From positions 2,528,508 to 2,592,507 of the forward strand of contig BCIO01000005.1 of assembly GCA_001599975.1 (NCBI GenBank): a stretch of 64,000 nt of DNA. Direction: 5' to 3'. Below are positions 1 to 11,810 of the stretch, in pieces. The notes under the pieces were generated by a model. It was not told the DNA's origin and made no database searches. It worked only from the letters and a program-made list of their open reading frames with translations. This DNA is from Cystobasidiopsis lactophilus (lineage: Eukaryota > Basidiomycota > Agaricostilbomycetes > Agaricostilbales > Chionosphaeraceae). Every line of letters begins with the position of its first letter. Position 1 is the stretch's first letter. The position numbers and the translations under genes are program-made.

Positions 1-2044
1 GTCGGCCATCTCAGCATTCGGAAGCATCGAATGTGACCAAAAGTGTAAGACGCACCTCCTTCCTTGAGCAGATACAGATTGCGGCGATCCTTCTTGCCAG
101 ACTTGCGATCGCGTTCGTCTCGCAGCTGGTCGGCGTCGTCTCGTGAGACGGCGAGTGCAACACCGAGCACTCTGCCGTGCAAGCTTAGGGCGGCAGCCGA
201 GCTGGACGACGGGTCGACAGCTATCACTGAAGGTTGAGAAAAAGGATTGACGGGTGCCTGGAAGGGAACAAGTCTTTAGTATTTGCAAGACAGGCAACTC
301 GCGAGTGAAGGAACAAACCTTGAGAGACGAGTTCTGCGCTTCTAGAGACTCGGACATCTTGAGCACTTTCTGGGCGTCCGAGTCCTTGTAGAAGTGCACA
401 AAACCGGTGCCTCGGGAGCGGCCGCTGACATTGTCGACAACGATGCGGGCGTAGCGAACCGGCCCAAATGACTTGAATCTGTAAGAACACATAAATCCGA
501 TAGCCGTTCTAGGGCTTGTGCGGGAAAGGCCACTCACAGCGCGTACAGCTCATCTTCGGTCGCCTCGAACTGGACATTGCGGACGAAAAGGGTGGTGCCT
601 TGGTCTGGCTTCTTTTGCCTCTTCTTTTCGCTTTCCTCGTCCTCGATCAGGTCTTCCGGATCTTCCTCTTCGTCAGAGTCGGCTTCCTCCGGTGACATGT
701 CGCCTTCCGACTCGTCTTCCTCCTCCTCTGGCGAGAGGTCCTCGTCGGAGTCTTCCTCCTCCTCGTCTGACTCCTCCACCTCTTCCTTTTCGGCCTTCGC
801 TTTGGACTTTGAGGTGGACGCTTCTTCTTTGGCAGGCGAGTCTTGCTGCTGGGCCTTCTCGAACTCGTCCTTGCCCACCGCCCAATCGACCGCCACCGGC
901 CTCTCCTGCGCTTTGAGCTCTTCGACCTCTTTCTTTAACCTTTGCCTGGTTTGCTTCTTGCCCTCGCCGCCTTCCTTGATGCGCTCCGCTCCAAAGCCTG
1001 GGTAGAGGCCCTTGCCGTTGAGCTTCTTGATGGCGTCCTCGGCGGCCTTCTTTTGAACGAACCACACGAACGCAAAACCGCGTCCTTTGCCGTTCTTGTC
1101 CATCGGCGTTTCGACAGAGTGGATGGCACCAAAGGGAGCAAAGGCGGCGAAGAGGTCGAAGACGGACATGCTGAAGTGCAGGTTGCGCACGATCAACCGC
1201 GCGCCGGCGGAGCGGCCTCGGCGGGTCAAGAAGTCGGTCTCGTGTTTGAGGGAGGCGATGACGAATTGGGAGCGAAAGACGTGGTTGTTGAGCTTTTGGG
1301 CGAGCTGGGCGGCGATGCGAGCCGTCGGAGCGTAAATTTGAGCTGTACCGTTCACCCTCAGACATCGCTTCCGATGAGATGAAAGGTCAACGTACCAGTA
1401 AGATACTCTTTCTCGGGCTCGCCAACTTCCACCTCCAGCCTAGCATCCGGAACGACGTTTGGCATGGCGGCCATGAGCTTCTTGGCCTTCTTGTAAAGAC
1501 CCTTCTTGAGCGCCTCGACATCTTCTGACTTGGACTCTGCCGACTCAGGGAACAGCCTGACGACGACGACAGAGTTGTGGCCGGACCACTCGGAGCGGGC
1601 GGGCGCAGGCTGCTTTGCAGCCCTCTCCTTGGCCGCCTGCTTCCTCTCGATCCAAGCGGGCCGCTCTGGCGCTTCTGTGACAACCGTAGCAGCCTCGTCG
1701 CCGGCCCTGTGGCGGCGGTGGGCCCACTTGACGGTCATGGCCGAGCCAGCGTCAAATTGGTGCGAGAGCTTCAAAGCCGCTTCCGCGTCCGTTTGCAGGG
1801 CGAACTTGATGTAGCCATAGCCCTGGGAGAAGCCGGTGGCCTTGTCTTGGACGATGAAGCAGGACTTGATCGGCCCCACGCTCGAGAACAGGTTGGACAG
1901 GTCTTCGGTTGAGAAGCTGGCGGGCAGGTTGCTCGCTCGCACCGTCGTCAGCGACTGGTCGGCGTCCGCCAGCTTGGGCTTCTTGCTGCTCGTGCTCGCT
2001 TCTGGTGTCGCCTCCTCGGCCGCCTCAAAGTAGCGCTTCGACAT
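1..2044 (-). CDS. NOP4: NOP4/RBM28-like nucleolar multi-RRM protein (3' end cut by window)
   Basis: Likely a nucleolar RNA-binding protein needed for large ribosomal subunit (pre-60S) maturation, by family. Three RRM domains are visible: RRM1 near residues 30-110 (TVRASNLPASFSTEDLSNLF), RRM2 in exon 2 (RLIVRNLHFSMSVFDLF, GRGFAFVWF) and RRM3 across the exon 2/3 junction (TTLFVRNVQFEATEDELYAL). A long Glu/Asp/Ser-rich acidic linker lies between RRM2 and RRM3, as in Nop4 and RBM28. Start is the ATG at 2044. Introns are read at 1343-1395, about 479-537 and about 258-318. A further donor (GTGCGT) near position 50 shows the gene continues off the left edge, so the fourth RRM expected for the family is not visible. 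Its 5' end faces the dienelactone-hydrolase gene. Family call is strong; junctions are moderately sure. Confidence 0.88.
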
Positions 2045-2794
2045 GGTGCGTTTGGGTCAAGCAACTTTTCACGCTACAAAATTTTCTTGACCTGATCCGT
2101 CTTACTTGGGGTCCTTGTTCTTGGCCTGTTGTGTGCTTGTGACTCTTAAGCGTGATGAATGGATGGATGCGTCGCCCGGATTCGCGTTCTAAATGCCTTC
2201 TTGTGGCGCAAGCCTGCCCTCATTGACCAACCATGGCCTGGTGCTCGCGTGAAATGGGTTGAGTGATATCGACTTCGTTCTAGCACTCCCGTTCTATAAA
2301 GCATGCTTTCCCGTTGCCGAGTTTGTTTCCCGCTTGAGAGCTTGATGAGCAAGGGAGAGTTTGATGAGCAAGGGAGAGTTGCGCTTGGTGGCCAGTCATG
2401 CAAGCGCCAAGCTTGAACAGCTCCATGGAGCCTCAGGTTCGGCGCCATGCCTGTGGCATCCTCCTTTGATCGCTTGCTTTGACCACATTTCAATGGCGAA
2501 GGAATTCACTCGAGACGGCGCATTTGGCTGGATCGCTCGGCCGCGTTGATGCGCATGATTTTCGGCCTTTTCGACCCAACGCGAGGTTCTGCGCGACCAG
2601 CAGCCCTCCAAGGATGATTGCATGATTATACGACTGGTCTGCGCTAGTTTGCGACCTAAAATGTTGCAAAACGCTCGTGATAAGAAAGGCCCCGAAGGCG
2701 CGAGGCTATTTGTCCGCGGTTGAGTGCGAGGCTTCAAGCTTGTCCTCACACCACCGTGATTCGAGAGTCGCACTTCTTTACGCTCGAAGCTATC
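2045..2794. other. Divergent intergenic region, 750 bp
   Basis: Non-coding gap between two genes transcribed away from each other, so it should hold both promoters. It contains a TATAAA at about 2295 and a 19-bp tandem duplication (listed separately). I see no convincing open frame, tRNA or other RNA gene in it. Confidence 0.5.
2341..2378. repeat. 19-bp tandem duplication
   Basis: Two adjacent copies of a 19-base unit (core TTGATGAGCAAGGGAGAG) at 2341-2359 and 2360-2378 differ at the first base only. They lie in the divergent promoter region about 300 bp upstream of the NOP4-like start. It may be a recent slippage duplication or a doubled regulatory site; the sequence alone cannot tell. Confidence 0.8.
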
Positions 2795-4213
2795 ATGTCT
2801 ACTAAACTCTCCGCTTGCTGTTTGTCCGGCCACTTGCACAAGGGCACGCCAGAAGGCAAGGACATTGAATTCGCCGGCCTGCCGACTTATGCTGTTGGCG
2901 ACAACGTCGCTCAGACCGTGGTCATCATTCCCGTATGTCCTTCTCACACTCTCAGCTGATCGTTTGAGCTCACGACAAGGCACCAGGACGTCTTTGGCTT
3001 CAAGCTGAATGTGCCGCACTGTCCTCTTTTCGAAATTGACCCACCCTGATTGGCATCGGTCATGCGCAGAACATTCGCCTGGTGGCCGATGAGTATGCCA
3101 AGGTCGGCAACTTTCGCGTGCTGATCCCTGACTTTCACCGAGGTGAGCCGTCATTTGACGCTCTTCCTACGAAGGCCTTTTAAGCTTCAGCTGTCAACAG
3201 GCGACTACATCAACTCTGACAACATGCAATATCTGACTCCTTTGAAGTCGACCAAGCTCACCCCGGACGAGATTGGCGCCAAAATGGGCAGCATCTTCCC
3301 CGATGAAGTCCAGCCCGTTTGTGCTGTGTCCATAATCTCACTCGCTGCCTTCTCATAAACGTTACACAGTGGCTAGGAAGGCAAGGCGACGACATCGTCA
3401 AGCCCCTCATGTCCAAGGTCATCGCCGAGCTCAAAGCTGATCCCGCTGTCAAGAGCATTGGTCAGTGCAGTCACCATCGACGGAAAATGATCGCTGCTGA
3501 AGTAACACTTTATCAGGTCTTGTCGGTTTCTGCTGGTGCGTTGTCCTCGAACTTAGACGCGACGGTGTGCAAACCCGCTTTGTGCAGGGGTGGACGACAT
3601 GTTCTGCTTTTGGCTGATTCGGAGGCTTCCTCCGTTGAGTGCGTTCTCTTCTATTATCTTACAAGATGCTTTTTAACGTAGTTTTTCAGCGCCGTGGTCG
3701 CCAACCATCCGTCGTTCACCGAGTTCCCCGCCGTTTTTGAAGCGGTCAAGTGAGTACTGAGCCTATCCTACATGGAAGAACTCACGATTCCTCCAGAGCA
3801 CCCACTCTGATCCAGATTGGCACCAATGACTCTTTCTTCCCTGATGACCAGGTGAAGACCGTCAAGGAGGAGATCTTCGCCAAGAAGGCCGATTCGGAAT
3901 TCAACGTCTGTAAGTCTCGCCGACACTGGCATAATCCACAAGTCGCATTCACTGACGAGCTTTCCTATAGACGAAAACGCGGCCCATGGTTTCGGCTGCC
4001 GAGGCGACCAGAACAACGAAGAGGTCCGTCAACATGCTTGTCGGCCGCGGTGGCTTGGTGGCGGGCTGACTTCTTTGTACAGGAAGTCGCACAGAAGGAT
4101 AAGGCCACACAAGCCAGTAAGTTTCAAGCTGCGCAAGGCGGCACCGCTTTCCATCCACGCTCACACGGTCCTCCTTCAAAGCGATTCTGTTCTTGCAAAA
4201 GCACCTCAAGTAG
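2795..4213 (+). CDS. Dienelactone hydrolase family protein
   Basis: Alpha/beta-hydrolase of the dienelactone hydrolase (DLH) family, whose members hydrolyse dienelactones or related carboxylic esters through a Cys-His-Asp triad. Start is ATG 2795 (MSTKLSACCLSGHLHKGTP). The nucleophile elbow reads GFCWGG after splicing, and the C-terminal histidine motif is AAHGFGCRGD, preceded by IGTNDSFFPDDQV for the acidic residue region. I read about ten exons; the junctions at 2932/2988, 3009, 3742/3785 and 3909/3970 keep frame. A last short exon ends QKHLK with TAG at 4211-4213, as is typical for DLH proteins. It sits at the edge of the catabolic block and may act on lactone intermediates, but cytosolic DLH proteins are widespread and the link is inference. 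Confidence 0.87.
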
Positions 4214-4554
4214 TCGGGCCTGCCGATGGCAGCTCTTGATAGATATACTGCTCCGACACACAGACTCCTGCCGTAACAATGCAAAGCCAATTTGGCCCAA
4301 ACGAAGTGGCCGCACCCACAAGCTCGCCCGCGCCCAAAATGCGGAGGCGGCCTGGCCGACTTCCTCCCTTGAACCGGTCCAGCATCAAAGGGCAGATTCG
4401 CCAGGTCAAAGGTCTTTATCGTGACCGACGCACAAAGCAGCATCCCATCGAAAGACCGCCGCACTTTTGCAGGGCGCCTCTTCCCGCTTGCCACTTTGCT
4501 TTGTCCCATCCTTAGCTTCGACCTTCCTGTTGCGCTCCCACCTTATCTCTCACC
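4214..4554. other. Intergenic region upstream of the Zn2Cys6 regulator, 341 bp
   Basis: Gap between the DLH stop and the regulator start, both on the plus strand. It should hold the DLH 3' UTR and the regulator promoter. I recognise no gene or clear motif in it. Confidence 0.4.
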
Positions 4555-7267
4555 ATGAACGGCGAAAGGGAAAGTGGTGATGACATTATGATCTCGCCGA
4601 GCTCGGGCAATAGTCAGCTGCCGACCCCAACAAATGGCAACAGCACATCGAAAACAGCCGTCAAGACCCGCGACCCCATCGCCAGAGCTTGCAACGTTTG
4701 TGCTCGACGGAAGATTCGTTGCTCGGGTGGATTGCCGTGTGATGGATGCAGTGAGGTTCCCCAGTGTTGTCAGGGCGGGCAGCGCTGAGCTGCCCGAGTT
4801 TCGAACAGAAAAAGGCAGCCACGAGTGCATCTACACCAAGGCCCAGCGCAGAGGGCCAAAGGTGAAAAAGCCCCAAAATCTGGTCGCTGCCGGTGCTGCG
4901 CCTCCACAGGTCCACCTCACGACCTCCGACTCTCTGAACGGCGCGACAGACATGCTTCAGCAGCCGGACTTCAGCGGCGTCCTCAACACTGACTTTCTTC
5001 TCTCTGGGCATCACTCCATGGGCATCGAACTTGAACAGGTAGACGCTCCTTCTTCTTTGATCCGGCACAATCTCATCGATGCCATGTTTCCCAAGGCCGA
5101 TGCTCGTTCTCCTTCAACGCGGCAGTCTGATGAAGCCTTTGCCGACCGGTTGTACTCTGCAGACGGCCCTTACCTCGACAAGTTCCACAAGCTCTTGCCG
5201 CACGAGTTGCAACAGCAACACCCCAGAAGTGGCGCGTCTACCAGTGCCGAGCCACCTCAAGCGTTTGCGTCGTTCCCGGAGCCCACCATTTCTCGCATAG
5301 AAGAGCTCGCTGAACAAAGTAGTACCCAAACCTTACTGTGAGCGGATAAGTTGTCCAGTGCGAAGTGAATCTCTCTCATCGGGTGCGCTGCCGCAGCTAC
5401 GACATTTACTTCACCTTTGTGCATCGTGAGCTTTTCGCATATGTTTTTGAAGCCTTCATTTGAGCCGTGTCTTGTCTTCGGCAGCTGTAAGTGATCAAAA
5501 GACCTTTGAGAAGAAGATGTGTGGGCTCTGCTGACCGACCGTCCCGCAGCTTTGGCCTGTCCTGTATCGGCCTGCCTATGACTGGAAGGAAGTCGCTGTC
5601 AAGCACCCCCTACTTCATCTGGCGGTCCTCTCCATTTCTTCCCGCTATGACTTGCAACGACAAAGCGCCTCTGCGCCCAATGGCTTCAAAGCAAACGGGT
5701 AAGCCTTGCCGTCTCCCCTTATGCACTATTAACTGATCTGGCTTGCAGTCCTGAAGCTCCTTACCATGCCTACTTGGGGGACTACTATTTCCAGCGCGCC
5801 CGAAAATTACTTCACCCGCTTGACACGCCGACGACCATCGAGACTGTGCAGGCTCTGCTGCTCTTGTCTCTCAGGGAGGTAAGTAGGTCGAGATTCACAG
5901 CTACGCGGGCTGAAGGGAGTTCAACAGCTCGCTCAAGGTCGAGGAGGCAATGCCTACTCGTTGACTGGCATGGCCTCAAGAATGATCTTCGACGCCAACT
6001 TCCATCTGTCGCCTTCTTCAGAGAACGGCGATGCTTCGGATGTGGTTCGAATAGAAGGCCAAAAGAGGGCAGTCTGGTGCGCATTCATCCTGGACAAAGT
6101 GAGGCTTGCGGATACTTTTTTTCTTGTGCCTTCACTGACGAAGCACCTCCAGTACATCTCTCTGGCCTTGGGAAAACCCTTCACGATGCGAGCGCACGAC
6201 ATTGTAAGCGGTCACTACAGTAACACCTCGAGGTTCGCCTGAAAGATTGCATTTCAGGAAACCGCTTTCCCGTCCTGCTACGAGGCCGACGAGTATGGGC
6301 TGTGGGAGGCAGACGCCAAACTGATCATCCCCGCATCTGCGGCAGAGTACAAAGGAATAAAGACGCACGCGATGACCAACTTGGCGGCCTTCATCAAGCT
6401 TTTCTGCGTTCTCGAAAAGATCCTCGACAACATCTCGCGCTATCGCCGCCACACCAGTGAACAGCGCGCCACCAACCTGGCCGACCTCGATTTTGCGCTC
6501 CAAACGTGGTACAACGAGCATAGAGACCTGCTTGACTTTTCCGAAAAGCCAGCCAAGTTGCCGCCGCACCTTCATGCCGTTCGCCTGTGGTACAACACCT
6601 GCATCTTGATTCTTCATCGCCCATTCATCCCTCTCTTCCGGACGTTCCCTCGAGAACAAGGCATCAAGTCGAGCTACACCATCTGCGTGGAAGCCGCCAA
6701 CGCCATCAACTCTGTCATCGCCCGCCTGGATTCGACGTTCGGTATCTATCGCCTGTCCCATTACATTGTCTTCGTTTGTTTTCAAGCGGGCATCCAACAC
6801 TTGGCAACTTCCGCCGCGGCCGACCCGGCGCTGGCTGCCCATGGCACTGCGGCTCTTCACCAGGTGGGCTACTCAGTGCTGTGCGCAAAGACGTGCACTG
6901 AAACAATCCTGCCTGCGAATAGGTCATTGGCTGGTTGGACTCCATAGCCTCTACCTACTCCATTTCACCAGCCTACCAGCACGTCTTGCGGTCGCTGCAA
7001 AGCCTCAGCCAACACGAACTGCGCTCCTCGGAGCAAGTTCGTGAGATATTGGCATCTCGGCGCGGCTCTCGTGCCTCGTCGCCCATCCAGTCTGGCTCCA
7101 ATCTGCAAGAGACCATCCCGGTCACTCAGCTACTTGGCTTCAACCCGCTGGAAACTTTGCACGACAGCTTCTTCGGCGACATGCCGTTTTCGTTGCCCCT
7201 CTCCTCTGAGGACATGGGCAATTGGAATGCTTTCCAGGCAGACTACTCGTCCTTGCTGAACTTGTAG
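4555..7267 (+). CDS. Zn2Cys6 fungal transcription factor
   Basis: Nuclear DNA-binding regulator. The Zn2Cys6 binuclear cluster is complete once the first intron (from GTGAGG near 4751 to about 4809) is removed: CX2CX6CX5CX2CX6C, with ACNVCARRKIRCSGGLPC before the junction and the last cysteine in HECIYTKAQRRGPKVKK after it. The basic stretch after the sixth cysteine is the usual linker. The C-terminal two thirds match the 'fungal_trans' middle homology region, with YFTFVHRELF, LDFALQTWYNEHRDLLDF and LRLWYNT-like segments. At least five short introns are present. The stop TAG at 7265-7267 follows DYSSLLNL. It stands between the DLH gene and the monooxygenase and is the only sequence-specific regulator in the catabolic block, so control of the neighbours is a reasonable inference. 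The inducer is unknown. Confidence 0.9.
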
Positions 7268-7366
7268 CTTCGTTGTGCCTTCCCGTGTATTTGTAGCTTG
7301 GGTGTCAACACTACTTCTAATTCCAGACAACTACCAACTACCGCTACAAACTTTGGCGACACACGT

Positions 7367-10021
7367 TCAAACCGCAACGTCCGCAGGCGAGCCCTCGTAT
7401 CGGACCAAAGGTGCTCCAATGGCATCAGCGAGGATTTGCATTGCCACGAAGCCTGGAGCTTGTGTCAGTTGCTCCCTCCATCGATGTGAAACAGAATCAC
7501 CAAGAACGCACGAGTAAAGTATCGAGCATGAGCACAACCTCCGCCGTTAACCCAGAGGTTTTCGACACCCGAGAAGCGGAAGGCGCCACTGACTTCACCC
7601 TACGCACGGTCGATCAGATCTCTAGGCTGATGGCAGGCTGAATAGTACTAACCTCTTCGTCGACACCCCAGTAGCGCAGAAGCTGATTGGCCAACTTGTC
7701 TCCCACGACTTGAGCAGCAGCGAACTTGACGTCTTTGTCGAAGCCTGGGAAACACCTTCAATGCTCACGCACTGGCTCAAGAATCCAAAGAGATGAGCCT
7801 TACCTGTGGCCCAGACAATAACATCTGCGTCGAGCTTGCTTCCGTCGGCGAATTCAAGCCCGGTGGGCGTGAAAGCCGCGATGGGCGAGTCGCCCTTCAC
7901 CTTCACCTGCCCCGCGATAACTCTGTAGCTCCTTAATTAGATTAACGCGCCAAGCACTATGCAACGGAAGACGAACTTCTCGGAACAGCCGACATCCCTG
8001 CGACGAGGTCAGAAACCGCACGAGTCGGTTCACAGCGCGAACTCACATGTAATGGCCACCTGGATCGAATCTAGTTAGTCTTAAAAGGAAGACTTTGATC
8101 GCGAAGTCTTACCAAAACGGATAAGGAGATGATCCAGAAAATCGGCGTGGCGAAGAACCCGGAAGCCAACTTTCTCCAAACTGTCCTCCAACTCAGGCTC
8201 GGCGTCGTGGCGGGACCAGAGGAACCAGTTCGTCATGTGTCGGGCAATGGCGGTCGGGGTCGACCAGAAAACTCTATCTGACACCTCTTGCGGCAAGTTG
8301 TCGTTCCAGACTACAGGGCCAATCTCGGTGAGAGGGTCAACACCACGAGAACAAGAGCTTCAGCTCACCCATGTCAAAGAGCTCCTTGAAGAACTTCCTA
8401 GGAACCACGTAGGTGTTTCCGCGCTGAACCATGGTCACGCTGGACAGTCCGGCTTCAGACATGTCGGCAGCGACGTCGTGGCCCGTGTTGGCAGTGCCAA
8501 CAACGACGCCCTTCTTGCCCTTCCACTCTTTGCAGTTTTTGTACTGTGACGAATGGATGGCGATGCCTTTGTACGACTCCTGTGTTCACTTGTAAGGCTT
8601 TTCGCATTTAACCCGGTTTCCGTTCTTCGTACCTCTCCCGGATATTTTGGCACGACAGGCGTCTGTCCACCAGGACCGGTAGCCAGCACCAAATGTTTTG
8701 CGGTCAGGACGTGGGTCTTCCCATCGTGCTCGACGGTGGCCGTCCACAGCTTGGTCTTGTCATTCCATTCCACGAGGCCCTGTACACGCCTTTAGAGTTT
8801 CACACCCAACCATGATAAGAGTATCTTACCTTGATGATCGCGGAAGTCCATACATTCTGTGAGGGGCGTGAGATAGTGCGTCCAGCGACGGTCGAAAGGA
8901 AGACCCACAATGCCGAACTGCTTGACATACTTCTGGTATCCAGAGGCAAGGGTCTTGGTCGGGAGCCATTCTGGGTCATCTTTGGTGAACGTTGGACCGA
9001 ATGGGAGATCATTGAATCTTTGACCGGTGTGGAGCTGACAGGAGCGTCAGAGCAATTCGCCTGTTTTTGGCACCCTCAGAGCTACACACCTTCGCAGAGT
9101 CGTATCGATTGGTCCAGTTGTCGCCGATTGCGGCGTTGCGCTCAAGGACGACGTACTTCAGGCCCACCGATTGGCACCAACCGCCGGTCGCAAGTCCACT
9201 GCGTTTGTCGTCAACGCCAAGCCAATACTACTACACCATGGGCACTGCTTACCTTTGGCCACCCCCGACAATGACTAAGTCGCCAAGGTTTGGGTCAGCC
9301 CGCGGAGCAACAAAGTCAGGAAGGACAGCAGCGCCTACTGCAGTGGTACATGTCCTCGCCATGGATGCCGTTGACGCCGTTGGCAGCAGAAGAGTTTAGT
9401 TCGACATCGCTAAGGCCTTGGGTGATAGCTTCTGGGGACTTTTCTTTTCGCAAATCCACAGCTTCGTAGCCTTCGATGTCTTCGAGGAGCGTGCACAGCA
9501 TCCAAATCTTCCACTCCTTGCTCTCGTCTTGAACAATACTGCTCGATCTTGGTTAGAAAGCACCGTACAGGGAACAAGAATGAATGAGACACTTGCTAGA
9601 GACCTCCCGAGCATTTCAGCTTTGGCACTTCGTTCGTCTGAAACGTAAAGCGACTCTCGATCCAGGCTGCATCCGGGTCTATGAGAATGGAGACACATCG
9701 AGCAGCAAAGAGACTCTTACTGCCAGCGTTTCGCCACGAGCCAGGGATGATCTTGAAGTCCGAAGGCTTCTTGTAAGCAGCCACTTCGGCCCAAGCGGGG
9801 CTGATGCGGGTAGGACCATAGAAGGTGCGCAGGTTTCCAGTGAGTCCGAATTGGTCTCTCCAGAAGCCATCCTCGGTGAACAGGGCGGAGTTGACGCCGT
9901 CGTTCAGCTTGTTGGTCATGGAGGTAGCCGCCTGCTCCACGTCGATCGCAGTGTCGATCGGTTGGCTGGGCAGCTTGCCTGGCAGTTCATCGAGATGCTG
10001 GACGTATTGAGGGGCGCGCAT
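7367..10021 (-). CDS. FAD-dependent monooxygenase, FMO/YUCCA-like
   Basis: Flavoprotein that should hydroxylate or oxygenate a small organic substrate with NADPH and O2. Start is ATG 10021 (MRAPQYVQHLDELPGKLPSQ). The FAD Rossmann motif is LVIVGGGQSGLATG, spliced across about 9251-9185, followed by YVVLERNAAIGDNW. The NADPH-binding Rossmann motif is GVVVGTANTGHDVAAD near 8480-8530, and the ATG-type motif is DADVIVWATG near 7805. The true C-terminus lies beyond the frame that stops near 7622: a GTTAGT donor leads to an exon with ENLWVNGGGCAHARY, and a last exon ends YEGSPADVAV with TGA at 7367-7369. About ten exons. The order resembles group B flavin monooxygenases. It is divergent from the SDR at 10210 and convergent with the regulator. 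Confidence 0.88.
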
Positions 10022-10089
10022 GATGTCTGAAGCAAGAGAACAAAAGGTTTGGGAGAAGAATGAGCGGAAAAGGCGTTCGCAAGGTCCGC

Positions 10090-10098
10090 TATTTAAAA
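10090..10098 (-). promoter_or_regulatory. TATA-like element of the FMO-like gene
   Basis: The minus strand reads TTTTAAATA here, about 70 nt upstream of the monooxygenase ATG at 10021, a usual distance for a fungal TATA element. It lies within the 188-bp region shared with the divergent SDR gene. Position-based inference only. Confidence 0.45.
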
Positions 10099-10209
10099 GT
10101 CCGGGGAAGATGGAGGTGAAGGGCGCGTGAATGCTGACGCAAGCAAATAATTTCGCCGAGGTGGTGTGGCGAAGGTGGCCAAACCAACCCAACCAAGTCC
10201 CCAACAGCG

Positions 10210-11602
10210 ATGCCTATCACACCTTCACCTCAGCTCGTTGCGATTGTGGCAAGTAGTGGGAACCCTCGAAAGAAGTGCGCCCCTGAACGAGAACAGACAG
10301 GAGGCAGTTCTGGCATCGGCCTGGCGACCGCCAAGCGCTTCATCAAGGCCGGTGTCGCAGTCACAATCGCAGACATCCAACAAGAAGCTGGCAAGAAAGT
10401 CGAGGCCGAGCTTTTGGAGTCTGGCGCCAATGTGCTTTTCGTGAAGACGGATGTCACCAAAGACGCCGACCTGGCTTCTCTTGTTCAGCAAACTGTCGCC
10501 AGGTTTGGACGCATCGACTTCGGAGTTAACGCAGGCAAGCCATTTTCGAGTCATGTCGCAGCAGCAGCTCAAACTAAGTGCAATCAGCGGGCGTTGCGGG
10601 ACCGACCGTGGAAGGTGAGCTTGCACGAAGCCATTCCGGTGACCCACGTCTCAACCGAGCTTTCAGGCCACATGATTCAAGACAAAGACTTTGCTCTCAT
10701 AATGGCAATTGATCTAGAGGGCACCTGGCGCTTCAGTAAAGGTCCGAGGCTTCGATCTAGCTAGCCTCTGTAGGGAAAACTGATGCGCTCGGTCAGCGCT
10801 CATCACGTACTGGCGAGGAGTCGAGCCTCGTATACTTCGAGACGATGGCGAACCGTTCACTCGGGTTGAACAGCGAGGCTCCTTGGTCAATGTCAGCTCT
10901 TCGCTGGGCAGCGAGGGAAAGCCTTATCTTGCGGCCTACTGTTAGTTCTTTCCTCTCCACATCTGACTTGAGGCCTGACATCGCCTTCAAGGTGCGGCTA
11001 AACACGGAGTCATTGGCTTGTCGAAGACTTTGGCAATAGAAAATGCCAAATGTTGGTACCGTGTTCTTGCTGTCCCATTCTACAGCATAGCTTAGCTCTG
11101 CACAAAGATGGTATTCGTGTCAACACGTTGGTTGCTGTGCCTTGCATTCCCCGAAGTCAGACTAATAGTCTTGAGCAGCGTGTCGCCTGGGTTGACATGG
11201 ACTGCGTAAGGATCGCCTTACTTGGCTTATTAGCTCAACCTTCTGAGAGAAAACAGTGTGTTTAATCACCCTGGTTTCGACATGGAGAAAAACGGTCCTA
11301 TCTATCTCGCTGGGCAGCCTGTGTGAGCACAACTCCGGAACTGCTACTCAGTAATCTGACCCTCTCGGCAGTTCACGTTTTGGACATCCTGAAGAGATTG
11401 CCGCTGGCATCTACTTCACTGCATCGGTGAGAGAGTCGCACGACTTGGCCGCATTTCTTCTCTTCTCACAGTGGCAAGCAGGACAGCGCAAGCTTCATGA
11501 CAGGCTGCGACTGGGGCCGTAAGCTTTTCGCCCTTCCTTCCCATACGACTCATATACTAACGCTATAGCCTGCAAGCGGACGGAGGCTCCCATATTCGTT
11601 GA
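10210..11602 (+). CDS. Short-chain dehydrogenase/reductase (SDR)
   Basis: NAD(P)-dependent oxidoreductase of the classical SDR family. Start is ATG 10210. After removal of a GC-AG intron (10249-10296) the coenzyme motif reads LVAIVTGGSSGIGLA. A second GC-AG intron (10535-10587) restores the core motif VNAAGVAGP. The catalytic region is GSLVNVSSSLGSEGKPYLAA followed by YCAAKHGVIGLSKTLA (Ser, Tyr, Lys triad). The C-terminus is RFGHPEEIAAGIYFTAS, then FMTGCDWG, ending ADGGSHIR with TGA at 11600-11602. Several introns between 10740 and 11280 are hard to place exactly, notably around the 10.74-10.87 kb segment and 11.13-11.26 kb. Divergent from the FMO-like gene, so the two may be co-regulated. 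The substrate, probably an alcohol or ketone intermediate, is not predictable. Confidence 0.85.
10249..10296 (+). other. GC-AG intron 1 of the SDR gene (48 nt)
   Basis: The first exon (13 codons, 10210-10248) ends in GTG and is followed by GCAAGT, the consensus for the minor GC donor. The acceptor is GAACAG at 10296. Removal joins LVAIV to TGGSSGIG in phase 0. No GT donor nearby gives this conserved motif. Confidence 0.82.
10535..10587 (+). other. GC-AG intron 2 of the SDR gene (53 nt)
   Basis: Donor GCAAGC at 10535, acceptor CAATCAG ending 10587, phase 1. Splicing yields NAAGVAGP, the conserved SDR NNAG-type motif, in the correct frame. The unspliced frame does not. Confidence 0.8.
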
Positions 11603-11810
11603 TCTCGGTGCACACCGAAGGCGTGCAATGACACTCTCTTCCCCCATTCCGTACCCGCTCGTCGGACGCCCGTCGGACTTTGAGGCCTCTTCAGTAAGCC
11701 ATACAACCTATCGGCCGTGCGAGGCGCCCTTCACAAAAAAATTCCGAACCCCCTCACTTAATTGACCGCCCCTCATTGGACGCGCGAAACCTTGCTCTTG
11801 ACCATCAACA

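Noticed and set aside
673-1365. Long open frame of 230 codons in a second minus-strand frame of the NOP4-like gene
   Set aside because: It is very rich in Arg and lacks domains, whereas the other minus-strand frame shows clear RRMs. The acidic linker of that frame produces it by composition.
2396-3154. Open frame of 252 codons antisense to the DLH gene
   Set aside because: It crosses the DLH first exons and the promoter gap, has no domain and no conserved features.
7622-7906. End of the FMO-like gene at 7622
   Set aside because: A GTTAGT donor before the stop leads into two further exons with conserved flavoprotein C-terminal sequence, ending at 7367.
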